Origin: Mastigias papua
Taxonomy: Eukaryota > Cnidaria > Scyphozoa > Rhizostomeae > Mastigiidae
Assembly: GCA_964019165.1 (NCBI GenBank)
Contig: OZ025269.1
Coordinates: forward strand, 11,191,114 to 11,255,113
DNA length: 64,000 nucleotides
Direction of reading: 5' to 3'
Positions 22,118 to 33,806 of the stretch are shown piece after piece (position 1 is the first letter of the stretch; the number at the start of each line of letters is the position of its first letter). The position numbers and the translations under genes were made by a program. Below the pieces are notes generated by a model, which was not told the origin of the DNA, ran no database searches, and saw only the letters and a program-made list of their open reading frames with translations.

Positions 22118-22888
22118 ACTTGTGACTGGCAGATTTAGTGGCAAAATAATTTGTATGAAAGTCTGCCTATGCGTTACGCTTAGTTACTGAAGAGAATCGA
22201 AGTCAAACGATATACGCACACATGGATATGGCTAGTGAACTCAACCACGGGGGGATGGTGGTTGGAGTGCGAGTTCAATACGGTTTGCAGAGAAAAGGGT
22301 GTTGTCACTTTCTACTAAGAGCGACATTACAAGTTTTCGTTTATGTGAAAGTCTATGTAATTTGTACAATCAATTCAGATCTTGAAGACGGATGCCGTAG
22401 GCATGACACAGAACAACATTTCTTCTGGATTTTTCGACAAATCTAATATATCAATGATTTCCTAACAATCTCTGAAATTAAATGTTACAACCAGGTGCCG
22501 TACGGAGGTTGTCCACTGGATGTCAATATGGATGCGCAGTGTATTTGTAATTGAATTGGTTATTGTTCAAATAAAATATGTAATTCAGTGTCTCTTTCAT
22601 ATCAAGTAGGTTCAGACAAAAGCATGGTTCAGACAAAAACTTGCATAAGACAGAAGATTGTTTAACTGACCCCTCCGGAAGTTTTCTAAACATTATAGGG
22701 ACAAATTGCAGAAGATTTGTATTAAAGGCAAAAGTATAGTTTAATACACAAACGTACATAATTCAAAATCATATAGACATGCTTTGTAAGGAAGAGATTT
22801 TCTATTACAATATCCCACCGTAATTTCAGTTCAATATCGCATAATTGCAATTAATTGCGTCAAAATCAATGAAAGGGACGCAGCCAAC
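22118..22888. other. 5' flank of the unit A methyltransferase gene
   Basis: Conserved with 32-780 and partly with 49290-49480. Reading toward the gene on the minus strand, a pyrimidine-rich stretch ending in CAG (ttctcttcag, near 22187-22196) could be a splice acceptor for a 5' UTR exon; this is only a possibility. No clear TATA box. The 102-residue and similar frames here are not supported. Confidence 0.4.
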
Positions 22889-22892
22889 TTAA

Positions 22893-23953
22893 CCCATTCA
22901 TACCTACTGCACCCTAATAGGGTGCAATCAAACATTCAGGCATATTTTTCAAAGGTTGCATGTTTGCTCCATTCTTTTTTGCTGAGGACATTGCATTGTA
23001 ATGGCTGTCTAAAAGCAAATGTTTTTCTCTTCGTGACAAATGCAATTTTCGCTTTATGGGAATCTTTTTGTTGAAGGTGGCAGAAAAGCAGCAAAAAGGA
23101 AGACAATAAGTTTCTGTTCTTTAGTTCACTTGTTAACATCTTGTTGGAGCAACCTGTTCCACCAAAACTCTTCTGGTTTTTACCCATAGAGAAGGAAATA
23201 TACAGTGTTTTTAAAAAGATCCAATATTGTTCATGTTCTAGCACTTTTCCTTGTGCACCCTGTCAGGGTGCAGTAGGCAAAAGTGAGTAGGGCATTTCTC
23301 TTGGAAAAAATGCTTTAGACTTCATGATAAGAAGCTATTACTGCACTATAGTCTTTTATAAGTTTTTATTTGACCCTACGACAAAGGGAGCTTTTCACTG
23401 AATCATTGGAGGGCTGAAACTAGACGTTTATTTATAATTGCTCATTGCTCAGAAACTACAGAAGCAATGGTCGATAACATATTCGTGCTTCCTCTTTGAA
23501 TATAACGAGTATAGATAGATCATAGTACATTTTCGAAGACAAGCAACAGTTTTACCGCTTCAGTGTTGTGTTATTTAATTTTTTAGCGTCATGGCAAGCA
23601 TTGTGTCTCAAATGTTACTTCTTTTTCTTCCGATGGGCACTTGAAAAGTCTGTATTGAAGTTAGGTTCAATCGGATTTTCAGACTGAATTCTTTTTTTGC
23701 TCGAAACAATAAATCATTGTCAGTTTTGTGAACAGTTCCTTGAAACATCCATTAAAAAAGTGTTTCTTCACAGATTTGAAAACCCCAACCCTCTCGTGCC
23801 TACTGCACCCCATTTGGGACATATCCACTTTATCCCTATATATTCGGAGTGAGCAAAAAATGTGAAAGTTTCCAACGTTTATTAACTTTTCAAATCAACC
23901 CCAGCCAAGAAAACATAAACCGGACCAAAACCAAACATTTGGGTTTTAATGGG
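22893..23953. mobile_element. TTAA-flanked (piggyBac-like) element
   Basis: The 1061-bp insertion duplicates TTAA (22889-22892 and 23954-23957); unit A has the single uninterrupted site (aacttaatcaacac near 780-793). The inverted ends are short: CCCATTCATACC on the left and CCCATTAAAACC inward from the right. Inside are three copies of CCTACTGCACCC, two followed by AGGGTGCA so they form small palindromes. The frame at 22936-23244 (minus, 102 residues) does not resemble a piggyBac transposase. It is best seen as a non-autonomous element. Confidence 0.8.
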
Positions 23954-23957
23954 TTAA

Positions 23958-25104
23958 TCAACACAATGTAATCATCGGTGCGTTCAGAAGGTATTCTCAA
24001 GTCTCAAAGCGGTAGATTGTTTCCTTTAAAGTGCTTATGAACCGACATTTTTTATTGCGATATCGGTGTAACAATATCCGCTTATTTTCATGGTGAGATT
24101 ATTTTTTTATGAATTTTGGCTCTATTAGTTGGACAAGATGAAATTGTAACGCTCCACGTGCAGAACAATTTCCGACAAAAGGGAAGTGGCCTGGAACGAG
24201 AGTTGTGACGTGAATACCTTGATACGTATAGGCAAGAAAGGTCATTCCCTATGGAAATACGAAGGCTTGCAATGAAGTTTAAAGGCAACGTGTGAACTAT
24301 AATCCTGAATACTAGCATCAAAGAACAGTTCAGATTGAGATGAAGTAGAGAAATTCGATATTCAGAACGTTGCAGTCCTACTGTATCAAAGAGAGGATAC
24401 AGAGAGAGAGGTAGTAATCAAACAAATAGAAGCTACACAATGCAGTATAATGAACCAGTAAACTAGTATCATTTTACATCATAGGTTGGGACTAACTACA
24501 TTTATTATCGTCATCACTACGAATTGCTCTGTTTCTGTTCAAAACGAGGTGTCACATTGTGCAACTTTTGCAGCTTACCCCATGTTTTTTTATAAGAAAC
24601 TAGTTTATAAGAAACCTATTAATAGACAATCTTTAACCTTAAGAAGCTTTTAGAACTACTAGGAAAGAGTTAAGAAACTTTAGAAATTTTTGTGACATCT
24701 TTCAAAATTACGGACACATTCCTCCACTAATTTATTAGTGTCTATCACAGTGTGTTTTATGCACTTAGAAGGCAATAAGCTTTTATGGGAATTATAAAAG
24801 ACAATGTTTTCTACGTTTTGTTTTCGTGTTAGTTACAGTTTTTTGTTTCGCTAAATCAAGAAAATTTCAAGGAACGTTTCATAAAATTTTAGATCTAAAA
24901 CGGGGACCAAAATTAGAAACTTTTACAGCTACTGGAGCCAGGTTTCCTATGAAAAACACGTAAATGCGACAGAAACTATAATTACTTATTCGATATAAGT
25001 TCACAATAAATACCCTGAAACAACTGATTTTTGACTTAGGTATTAGGTGGGTTATGCTGCCTGCAAAGATCGACTCATAAAATCATCTTACTTAGTTTAA
25101 CACT
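23958..25104. other. Non-coding, shared with unit A
   Basis: 23958-24416 matches 784-1245 and 24418-25104 matches 2376-3065. The join at 24417 skips the 1258-2350 block, which is found further right at 25286-25706. No gene seen. Confidence 0.6.
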
Positions 25105-25285
25105 GTCATTTTCATTTTCATGTCATTCATTTTAATTTTTTTGAGCAGGGTAAAGTATGCAGCTAAGAACTGATTATTATACTGCCCTGCACATAATAAA
25201 TATATATGAATAAAGAAACTAAATAATCTAATTACAGTCATATAAAAAAGAAATTACAATAAGAACTACGTACAATAATAATGTA
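25105..25285 (-). repeat. LINE/SINE-like 3' tail, inverted copy
   Basis: The reverse complement resembles 21045-21172 and 48225-48345, including ctgactgtaattagatta, gcagggcag and a tail rich in AATGA. It is absent from unit A at the same place (3058-3066) and so inserted after duplication. Confidence 0.6.
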
Positions 25286-26139
25286 TAGTGAACGTAAACA
25301 TTGGAATCATAGGCCATTCTCAATCAATGCCGATTTTTTTCTTTTCATTCATTCACAATCTTGAATCACACACCTGGGACATGACCATACGTCACTCCTG
25401 TCATCACGCACCTGGTCATTCCTCTTCTGTTGTTCTCTATGCAATCATCACACCATGAGCCTATTCAACAATCCTCTAACAACCACCTAACCCTTCCTGT
25501 ACGTAACTCGTGTTTATTTCAGGTTGTTAAATGTTTATGTATATATCACTGTAATTTGTAATGTAAAGTTCAGTCAGAGTAGAGTCAGAGTACCATCAAC
25601 AACATCGTCTCCTCTCTCTGCCTCCGTGTCCTCAGCACGTTAAATCTGATACTCACCAACAACGGATCAACGAAGGATGTCACTTATCAAACATTGCAGT
25701 CTATAGGAAATGTATAAGTTGGCATCAAATTGTCAATGTACTACTCCTGTATGTATCATATAGAAAGTGTATGAGCAAGTAGGCCCGCTAACTGATGTTA
25801 TCACGATATCAAATACAGCGCGTCTGTGAGAAATATTGCATCCTGTTGCAAATTATTTCTGCTATCCCCAAATCTGCTGTTGTTGAACACAACACTTGCT
25901 GTTGAAATGTTACCAACAAGAAGTGAAGATCGCTTGCTTCGCCAGAAATTTGACCCGTGTTTCCGACTGAACTTGATCCACAGAGGCCTGGTTTATTGGA
26001 GAAGTATTTATTTAGAGGCACCTCGTTGTTACACCTTGACTTTGTAAATAATGTAGAGTTTAGGCTTCCAACAACATATACAGCTGGTCACTGCGTTTCG
26101 TATCTTTTTCAAAGCATAGATAACTATCCTCAAAGGTAG
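25286..26139. other. Relocated block plus conserved non-coding sequence
   Basis: 25286-25706 matches 1258-2350 of unit A without the Harbinger-like MITE, but in a different order relative to its neighbours. 25707-26090 matches 3066-3440. Frames on both strands near 25809-26047 are conserved with 3171-3377, without recognisable function. Confidence 0.5.
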
Positions 26140-26628
26140 AGAAGGCCAATATGCTTGGAACCACAATATTAAGTGATTGATAAGTGTTGTACTTCTCTCA
26201 TATATCTCATCTTGACTATCACCTTTCTTCGATGCCTTCAGTTCATATAAATGTCAGAAAATCTGTTAGCTTGGTTAGATTAGCTTCTGACTTGACAGAT
26301 TTGTGCATTGAAAAGTTACTACTGTAGATATGCTCGAGAGGACTATATTCGCCGCAACAATAGGTTCTACTATTAACTAACAAACTGGCATAGATTACTT
26401 AAGCTAGATTCAATTCAGCTAGCAGTTGTCGGTCTATAACCGTATGTGCATTTATCACATCTCTGCCTCAAAGTTATAACTGGCTTGGATTTATACTGTT
26501 TCTAGATCTATTCCTATTTCTGTCACGTAATGCACTATAGGGGATCAAGCCAAGCTCACCTCCCCGTGGTGATCCCTGGGTGCTCAGACCACAAGTCTGA
26601 GTAGCAAACGAGCCTCTGTAACTCTTTC

Positions 26629-27814
26629 ATGAAAATGTCAAAAGAAGAAGTAAAGTTTGCCATACGATCCGGGTGGCGGCCGGCGCTCTCACATCATGGA
26701 GATCCGGGTGAGAGTGTTAAATGTGCAAGGAACTCCAAAATCAAAATGAAGAAAGCAATTAAGATAGGAGCATGGAATGTGAGAGGAACAAATCAACAGG
26801 GGGAGTTGCAAATAATTGTTGAACAGATGGCAAGGCAGGGAATAAGTATTTTGGGAATGGCTGAAACATTTTGGAAAGGTGACACAAGTTTCCGAATGAG
26901 GGCAGCAACAAATGAAGAAGGATACACAGTTATAATGAGAGGAGGAGAAAAATCAAGAAAAGGAGTGGGATTTATAATAAAAACTAAAGAAATAGAAGAA
27001 ATGATACTAAGAATAGAAAGCAGTGGAGACTCCATCATAGGTATCCTGCTAAATTCTAAACCAGTTGAAACTATTATAATACAAATCTACATGCCCACTA
27101 GTGACTGTGAAGATCAAACCAGTTTAGCATGTTATGAAGAAATTGAAAAAGTAATCGTGAAGCTGGGTGGAAGAAGAGATAGAGTGACAATAGTGATGGG
27201 AGATTTTAACTCGATGGTTGGGGAAACTGAGGTTGATGGAATTGTAGGAGCATTCTCTTTTGGGCAAAGAAATCATAAAGGACAATTGTTGATAGACTAC
27301 TGCAAAGAGAAGAAATTTACTATCAGGAGCACACAATACCAGACAGCAAAGAAGAGAAGATTTACATGGAAACATCCAAGTGGAAATAATGAGTCTCATT
27401 GATTACATGCTTGTGGATGCAAAACACAGTAAATCTCTATGCAAGTGTAGGTCAATTACTTGGCCAGACTGTGGGACAGATCATAATTTGGTTGTTGGTA
27501 CATTAAAGATTCAGAGAATCAAGCAGATAAAGATGCCTAAAATGCTACCTAGATATAATATCCAACTACTCAATGATGAGCAGATTAGGAATAAATTCCA
27601 AGAGAAAATTGAAAGTAAAATAAGAAATGCAGAAGAATTGCAAGAGGTGAAGTCAGCAATACTAGAGACAGCAAGGGAAACATTGGGAAAGAAGAAGTTA
27701 GAAGCTAGAAAAACATGGATGACGGAGGAAATTCTGGATTTAATTGACAAAAGAAACAAGCTAGACAAGCTGTCCAATTCACAGATCTACAAAAACCTAA
27801 AAAGTGAAATTTAA
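26629..27814 (+). pseudogene. RTE LINE endonuclease domain and linker
   Basis: ATG at 26629 opens 257 codons containing KIGAWNVRGTNQQGELQIIV, SILGMAETFW, IIQIYMPTSD and VTIVMGDFNSMVG, the successive motifs of the apurinic-type endonuclease. The frame breaks near 27390 after FTWKHPSGN, and the continuation in another phase (27380-27814) supplies SLIDYMLVDAKHSK and the conserved SITWPDCGTDHNLVVG, where the catalytic Asp-His is present. It then enters the linker (RKTWMTEEILDLIDKRNKLD). One frameshift makes it non-functional. Confidence 0.8.
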
Positions 27815-28215
27815 AGGAAATGCAGAGAAGCTAAAGACAGAAAAAAAAATTATGGAGGAGTGTGACTATATGCAAGCACTAGAAGAGAGCAACAACACTA
27901 GAGAACTATATCAAAGAATCAAGAAGTTTAACAACAAACCAAGAATTCAAAGCAATAAGAAACTACTGTCAAGAGAAGGAGACATAATTATAGCACAAAG
28001 AGATCAGGCTAAAAGGTGGAAAGAATATATTGAAGAGATGTATAAGGGTGATAAGGTGCAGGAGGCTGATGAAGATGAAAGCTTGAAAGAGGAGAGAATT
28101 AGCAGGGAAGAAATAATGAAAGCAATGAACTCATTGAGGAACAATAAAGCAGGAGGACCTGATCAAATACCTGTTTAAATGATAAAGAAAGGAGGCAACA
28201 CTCTGATTGATAAAG
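27804..28215 (+). pseudogene. RTE LINE linker to reverse transcriptase start
   Basis: This frame, shifted from the previous one, contains ELYQRIKKFNNKPRIQSNKK and RWKEYIEEMYKGDKVQEADE, then MNSLRNNKAGGPDQIPV, the entry of LINE reverse transcriptase ('nNKApGpDqI'). A stop follows, then KKGGNTLIDKV up to the Tigger insertion at the TA dinucleotide 28216-28217. After removing the Tigger the frame resumes at 29622. Confidence 0.75.
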
Positions 28216-28217
28216 TA

Positions 28218-29619
28218 CAGTAGAACTCGCATAATCCGGATCTAATTGGACCGCCAAAATTCGTCCGGATTAAAGCAAATCCGGATTACGCTAAAATTTT
28301 TTCTGTGACCCCGTTAAATTTGTGTTGTTGTTTGGAGATCACTCCCAGCATATTTCGGATTCACGTACAATGTCATAATTCAAGTCACTCCTGAATACCT
28401 ATTGACGGATGGGTTGTGCAGTTGTCGACTACCATTGCAATTTTTCTATGTTTAAGTTTTATTTGTCTGTCTAGTTTCATTAACCATTCAGTGAACAGTT
28501 CCCTTGTCATCCACGCTTTCTTATTTGCCCTGTAAGTAACGAGAATATGAAGCACATTTCTGCAAGCCAGAGGCTTTTGGCTTTTGCCCACCACTATCAG
28601 CAGCAATTTTTCCCTTCCAGTCATGCTTGCCGCAACTAATGCAGTAATCCTAGTCTTGTTTTTTTACCACCATGCTGCTTTGTACCGATGAATCCTAGGC
28701 TTTTTCTGGTAACAGTGGCCAGAACAGACCGGTTTCATCAGCACTAAAAAATGTTCTCTGGTTCATACAACTTTAGGATCTCCTTTAGTTTTCCTACCTT
28801 TCACTCTTTCACACTTCAGTATCCCCTGCTTCGCTTGATTTCAAAATTTCCCCCATTCCGTAGCGTTTTCTACATCAGTGGATCCATCCCGAGGTCATTT
28901 CCGAACTTTCACAACCCAATTCCTTCAGAAATAGTCAGCCTTTGCTACAAGCATGTCTCCATCAATTTTCAAATCCGGATCGGTACAATACTGACGGAGA
29001 CAAATAATAAAAGCGGCTTCGATGTTGGAAAACGTACATTTTTTACACGCTTTATTGTACCCTTTCTTGCATCTGGCGGATTTTCCACAACATTAAAAAC
29101 TTTTTTCTTCGTTTCTACTTTCATCATATGCCTTAAAGTCTGTGGTTTTATTCCAAACTTTAACGCTATGTCGCTTCTTTTTATTCCCGGATTCTCATCG
29201 CAAAATTTAATTACTCTATATTTCTCTGGTTACGTACGATCTGTATGCTTTCGCTATGAAGCCATGATAATTATGAAAGTGTATTATTTTAAAGTGTTGC
29301 CAACACGCTGGCCTCTGCTTGAAGCAGGGATTCATGTCACTTATTGGTTATAATGTATGCAGTTAGGATATGGTAATACAGTGAAGAATACACCTGTGCT
29401 CATTGACATATTTCTAAGATCGTTTATCCGGACTACGGTAAAAGAATAGCATAATTGCCCAAACATATAGTCCGGTTTATGCATTTATCCGGACTAGGAA
29501 ATCCGGATAATGGGAATTAATTTAGTACAATTCAATAGGAAATTAATTGGACTTAGTAATTCTGTCCGGAATACACCGAAATCCGGATAAAGCCGATCCG
29601 AATTATGCGAGTTCTACTG
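28218..29619 (-). mobile_element. Tigger/pogo DNA transposon
   Basis: The 1402-bp element is flanked by TA (28216-28217, 29620-29621) and has inverted ends CAGTAGAACTCGCATAAT on the left and CAGTAGAACTCGCATAAT inward from the right, continuing into CCGGAT-containing sequence. Internal CCGGATTA motifs repeat near both ends. Removing it with one TA restores the LINE codons around TCA-free 'DKVVKIVQN'. TIR sequence and TA target identify Tc1/mariner, pogo-Tigger group. Confidence 0.9.
28385..29270 (-). pseudogene. Tigger transposase, degenerate
   Basis: On the minus strand the amino-terminal part (29268-29000) reads RVIKFCDENPGIKRSDIALK then FGIKPQTLRHMMK, a helix-turn-helix of the pogo/CENP-B type. 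The middle gives GIGL-KFGNDLGMDP with stops. The DDE core survives in the frame 28624-28385: MTGREKLLLIVVGKSQKPLA, YRANKKAWMTRELFTEWLMK and KIAMVVDNCTTHPS, containing the conserved second-aspartate block. Several stops and gaps make it inactive. The overlapping plus-strand frame of 200 codons is an antisense artefact. Confidence 0.8.
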
Positions 29620-29621
29620 TA

Positions 29622-30503
29622 GTAAAAATAGTTCAAAATGTTTTTGAAACTGGACAAATAAACCAAGATTTTAAAAGGAGTGAGATTATAACATTGCCCA
29701 AAAAGAACAACACAATGAAATGTGAAGAACATCGCACAATTGCCTTAACATCACACACAATGAAAATTCTCCTGAAGGTCATAGCAAACAGAATAAAGCC
29801 TGTACTCAATAAAAACATTAATCCTCTTCAGTATGGTTTCATGCCCAACAGAGGAACTATTGAGGCTGTTACAGCACTAAAGACAATCTGCTCCAATAAA
29901 ATAGACCTTGGTCAAGCACTTTTTGTTGCCTTTGTTGACTTTGAAAAAGCTTTCGATAGAGTGTATCACAGGAAATTGCTTGAAATCTAGGAGAATAAAG
30001 GAATTGGCAGTAAATGTCTCAGAAAAATCAGGAATCTCTATGCAACACAGACAGCACACACAAGACAAGATCCCTCAACCATCATCTCCATCACAAGAGG
30101 TGTGCGTCAAGGCTGTATTTTGTCCCCAACTCTGTATAATATCTATTCAGAAGAAGCTTTTAAAAATTTTGGAAAGAATAAAGGGACAAAAATTGGAGGA
30201 CAAACAATCAACAGAATAATGTATGCAGATGATACTGCTATCCTCAGTGAATCAAAGCAAGAATTAGAAGAGCTTATCAAGGAATTAATGGAAAAGGGCA
30301 GGGAATTTGGATTAACAATAAATTTTTCTAAAACAAAGATAATGAAAGTATCTAGAACAGGTGAAAAGGAAACATCACTATTTATTGAAGGAAAAGAATT
30401 GAAAAGTGTGACATCATTTGAATATCTGGGGGTTATCTTCCAAAATGACAACAAAGAAGCCACAGAATTCAGAAGAATAGCAATGGCAAAACAAGCTTTC
30501 TAG
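29622..30503 (+). pseudogene. RTE LINE reverse transcriptase, central part
   Basis: Just after the Tigger the frame gives KIVQNVFETGQINQDFKRSE, EHRTIALTSHTMKILLKVIA, PLQYGFMPNRGTIEAVTAL and FVAFVDFEKAFDRVYHRKLL (the FxDFxKAFD motif). A stop and shift follow near 29990. The second part, 30102-30503, begins MRQGCILSPTLYNIYSEEAF and carries the catalytic RIMYADDTAIL (YADD) and SFEYLGVIFQND. All landmark motifs are therefore present although the frame is broken twice. Confidence 0.8.
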
Positions 30504-30554
30504 CACAACAAGACACTGCTCAGAAGTGACCTTAGTCTTAAAGTTAAAAGAAGG

Positions 30555-30995
30555 ATGGTAGAGACAATGATTCACCCAATAATTAGGTATGGATCAGAAA
30601 TGTGGCCAGAGACAAAGAAAATACAAAGAGAAGTGAATGCTTTTGAACACTGGGCTCTAAGAAGATTGTTAAAAATAAGCTGGACTGAGAAGAAAACTAA
30701 TGAAAAAGTGAGGAATAGAATGAACATGGCAGGCCTAACACTCAGAGTCAAAATTAAGGAGAGAAGATTCAGATACTTAGGGCATATTCTGCGGGGCTCA
30801 GCTGGAAAAGAACTAAAAGACATGATAGAAACAGAAATAACACAAAAAAGCAAAGTAAGAGGAAGGAAAAGAATGAAGTGGCATGAAATAGGACAATCTG
30901 TAACAGGGATCAAGGAATTTAAGACACTAAAAGAAAATGCAGAAAACAGAGGGAAATGGAGAAAGTACATGAAAGAGGCCAACCTTCATTCATGA
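30555..30995 (+). pseudogene. RTE LINE carboxy-terminal region
   Basis: This 146-residue frame continues the protein after a stop at 30503: MVETMIHPIIRYGSEMWPET, NAFEHWALRRLLKISWTEKK then RFRYLGHILRGSA and RGRKRMKWHEIGQ. These match the thumb and carboxy-terminal tail of RTE proteins, as in the second RTE element at 62698-63408. It ends in a normal stop 24 bases before the GAA tail. Confidence 0.75.
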
Positions 30996-31034
30996 AGAGG
31001 CATATAAAAGAAGAAGAAGAATGCACTATACGAG

Positions 31035-31945
31035 GATAATTGAAAAATTAAAGAAACCTTCCTGTAGGTGATGTTTGATTGGAATTCTGGAAGTCAACGA
31101 CCGTGACCGGAGGAGCTGTAGTTCCTTCATGCTCCAGTCCAGATGACTGCTGTCTTCTGAGAAGCGTATCATGTTATAATGCAACGATTCTGGTATTTTT
31201 TCCATCAATACGGGTTTATATTTATATTTTTATTATATTTTTTCCATCAAAGCATTCCTGAGCAATTCCAAGGACTTCCAAACATCAAAAATGGCTTTCT
31301 ATCTGATCATGCAGTGCTGTCAATCTGACGACACTCCTTTCGTTATATGCCTGTGTTGAATTGAACAGTTCGGTCATATGAGCTCTCTTGATGGTAGTTG
31401 GCCTCCCATATTTCTTCTCCAACAGATCTATTGCATCTCGTAATCTGCACCTTTCAAGGGTAATTCAGCAATGCCGTCATGTGTGGGTTCTTCTAAAAAA
31501 CTACTTAGGTATTCAAATTTATCTACGTTCCTGCTTGTCATAGTGAATTGCGCTTTTAAAAGCAACACAAGATTCCTACCACTGGGCAACGGTACCTGAG
31601 AATTTTGTTAATTGAAGCTTCGGTAGTTTTGCCTTATGACATATGTTGGCTTGCCCACTACATTCTTTTTCGCTCGATATCTCTCGGGTAACGTCCTCCT
31701 TATGTTCCTTTTTGGACACCTTTGCTTGCAGAGCTTTAAGGCTTATTTTGGCAAGAATTAACTTATCTCGTAGCTCGTTTGCATCCTTGGCTTCCTTCTC
31801 TGTATCTTTATCACCCGCATCATTCTCTATTATTTGATCCATAATTTCTGAGTCCAGAGTTTTGAGGGCTTCAAGAATTTTTTCTAGGCTCAACACCCAT
31901 TGTCGTGTTTGTCTTGCCTCTATATCTTCTGTGTTATAATTTTCC
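31035..31945 (-). pseudogene. Second BEL/Pao family gag remnant (unit B copy)
   Basis: This is the partner of 10905-11800. The minus-strand frame 31896-31576 carries the coiled-coil-like start and AKLPKLQLTKFSGTVAQW. Downstream the decayed motifs ending in LRALHDQIESHF lie in shifted frames. It has fewer differences from the unit A copy than expected of ancient elements, consistent with shared descent through the duplication. Confidence 0.7.
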
Positions 31946-32106
31946 CCATCCGCGATCTAGGTTTTTATTTCCATTTGTCTCAAAACTATCCTTGGCTCGA
32001 TTGACCAGTATGTTAGAACATATTGAACTCTCAATCTAATTCAGAGAATAGTCATTGAGGAAATTTATGACAGAAAAACAAGACATAGTTTATTATATCC
32101 TCTCTC

Positions 32107-32313
32107 TGATAAGATTGTAGACGTGGAAGTCATAATAAGAGAGTGGCCATTCGCAATGCAACTATAATCAATACTGAATAAAAATCGTAAACAATCATAA
32201 ATCATATGTATGGCATGTTGATATATATTTAATCTTATTAATTACTGAAAGTCATGTCCTGGTGAGTCTATGATCTGTTATAATTATGGTGGCTCGAGGT
32301 TGTTTTCCTAACA
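32107..32313 (-). repeat. Copia 3' LTR
   Basis: Left copy of the 207-bp LTR; the polypurine tract lies just inside at 32314-32322 on the minus strand. No difference from the right copy was seen by direct comparison. Confidence 0.95.
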
Positions 32314-32893
32314 CGCCCCCTCAATCTCGAGTCCTTGTAGGATATTATGTAATTGCTCTTTGCCAAGTGGTTTTGTTAACGTATCTGCTAAATTGTTCTT
32401 CGTACTAACGTACTCGAAAATAATGTCCTTCTGTTCCCGTACGAAATGGTACCTCACATCAATGTGTTTCGTGCGTTGGTGTTGTTTTGATCTTTCGCTC
32501 GTAAGTGCAATTGCTCCCTGATTGTCACAGAATAGCGTAGTTGGTATTAGCTGAGGTATCTCCATTGCTGAGCATAAGGATCGTAAGTAAATGATTTCCT
32601 TTGTGGCCTCAGCAAGTGCCATATACTCAGCTTCGCAAGAAGACAATGCGACTGTATGTTGTTTCTTCGATTTCCATGATATCGGCGCTCTTCCGAGAGT
32701 AATTACGAATCCCGATGTTGATCGGCGATCTTCAGAGTCATGTGCCCAGTCGGAATCGGTATATGCTGTCAGTGCTGCATCTGTCGGCGTGAATTTCAGA
32801 GAAAATGATTTTGTCCCTTTAATATAGCGTAATACTCTCTTTAACGCTGTAATATATAATGTTGATGGCTTTTCCAGGTGTTGAGATAACTTG
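32308..32893 (-). CDS. Copia RNase H, carboxy-terminal part of pol
   Basis: After the LINE the copia frame resumes with KLSQHLEKPSTLYITALKRV and LRYIKG, then TAYTDSDWAHDSEDRRSTSG (catalytic D), SSCEAEYMALAEATKEIIYL (catalytic E) and FCDNQGAIAL (catalytic D), ending at a stop six codons into the region beside the LTR. The key RNase H acids are therefore kept. In the absence of the LINE it would join the previous frame directly. Confidence 0.9.
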
Positions 32894-32901
32894 GAAACAA
32901 T

Positions 32902-33806
32902 TAATGTCCACCAAGCAAAAGTACAAAGCCTTGCAGAACCAAAGCCAAGATCTTCATTTGAAAATTAAAGGTGTGGAACTTGATACTGTTACGAATACTA
33001 GGTACCTCGGTGTCAATATTGATAGCTCTCTCGATTGGAAGGATCACATAAAGGCTATATCCACCAAAGTTTCCAGAGCTGTTGGCTTTTGGAAATATAC
33101 TAGAAATTTCCTTCCCCAAGACACATTGAAAACACTCTACACAGGTATTGTAGAACCGCATTTTCGTTACTGCTGTTCCGTCTGGGGCAGTTGCGGAAAA
33201 ACAGATCTTAACCAACTACAAAAGCTGCAAAACCGAGCCGCAAGAATTGTGACGAACAGCAGTTATGATGCTCCCAGTAAGCCTTTGTTACAAAAGCTTG
33301 AATGGAAAACCATTGTAGAACCTATTGCCAATGAAACGAAAATGATGGTTTTTAAATCTCTCAATGATTTTGGACCACAATACATGCTTAATATGTTTAC
33401 TAAAAATTCACAGCTTTCTGAGCGCAATCTTCGAAACACTACCACTGATTTAAGGCTTCCTTTGAGAAAATCAACTGCGGGGCAGAAAAGCTTCTATTAC
33501 AGAGGTGCCAAGATGTGGAATAGCCTCTCAACTGAGTGCAAAGAAACAAGATCATTACGTGTCTTCAAATCCCTCCTAAAGTAATTTTAAATCTTCAGTT
33601 TTTCTTTTCCTCTGATTATAATTACAAGAATTGACTTTCTTAGAACTATTTTGATATTTAATTTTTATTTCTACTTTGTTCTACAATTATTATAAGTATT
33701 TTATTGTATTAGATTGTAATTTTATATTCTTTTAATGGAGGGTCCCTCGAAAATCAGCTATGCTGAAGGGTCACCCTCCCAAAATATGTAAAAATGAATG
33801 AAAAAT
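32902..33806 (+). mobile_element. 5'-truncated CR1-like LINE nested in Copia
   Basis: The insertion is bounded by GAAACAAT (32894-32901, 33807-33814). Its frame (up to 33584) encodes TNTRYLGVNIDSSLDWKDHI, LYTGIVEPHFRYCCSVWGS, LQNRAARIVTNSSYD and RGAKMWNSLSTECK, the carboxy-terminal part of a non-LTR reverse transcriptase, with no stops. The 3' end is AATGAATGAAAAATGAA. Because it sits in a Copia with indistinguishable LTRs, it must be among the youngest elements here. Older members of the family lie at 19240-19870 and 46500-47100. Confidence 0.9.

Larger units (their letters stand above)
26540..31019 (+). mobile_element. RTE-type LINE with nested Tigger
   Basis: The element is bounded by AATGCACTATA (26529-26539 and 31020-31030); unit A has that site once. 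Removing the nested Tigger and one TA leaves about 3.08 kb, the expected length of an RTE LINE. The 3' end is a GAA microsatellite (aagaagaagaaga), typical of RTE rather than a poly(A). It encodes an AP endonuclease followed by reverse transcriptase, both with several frameshifts and stops. Confidence 0.9.

Noticed and set aside
22118..22144. Longer start of the methyltransferase giving 283 residues
   Set aside because: The extra nine codons begin at TTG; the first ATG is at 22117 and gives the usual family length.
28751..29353. 200-codon plus-strand ORF
   Set aside because: It is antisense to the Tigger transposase remnant, whose minus-strand motifs are recognisable; the plus frame has no family resemblance.
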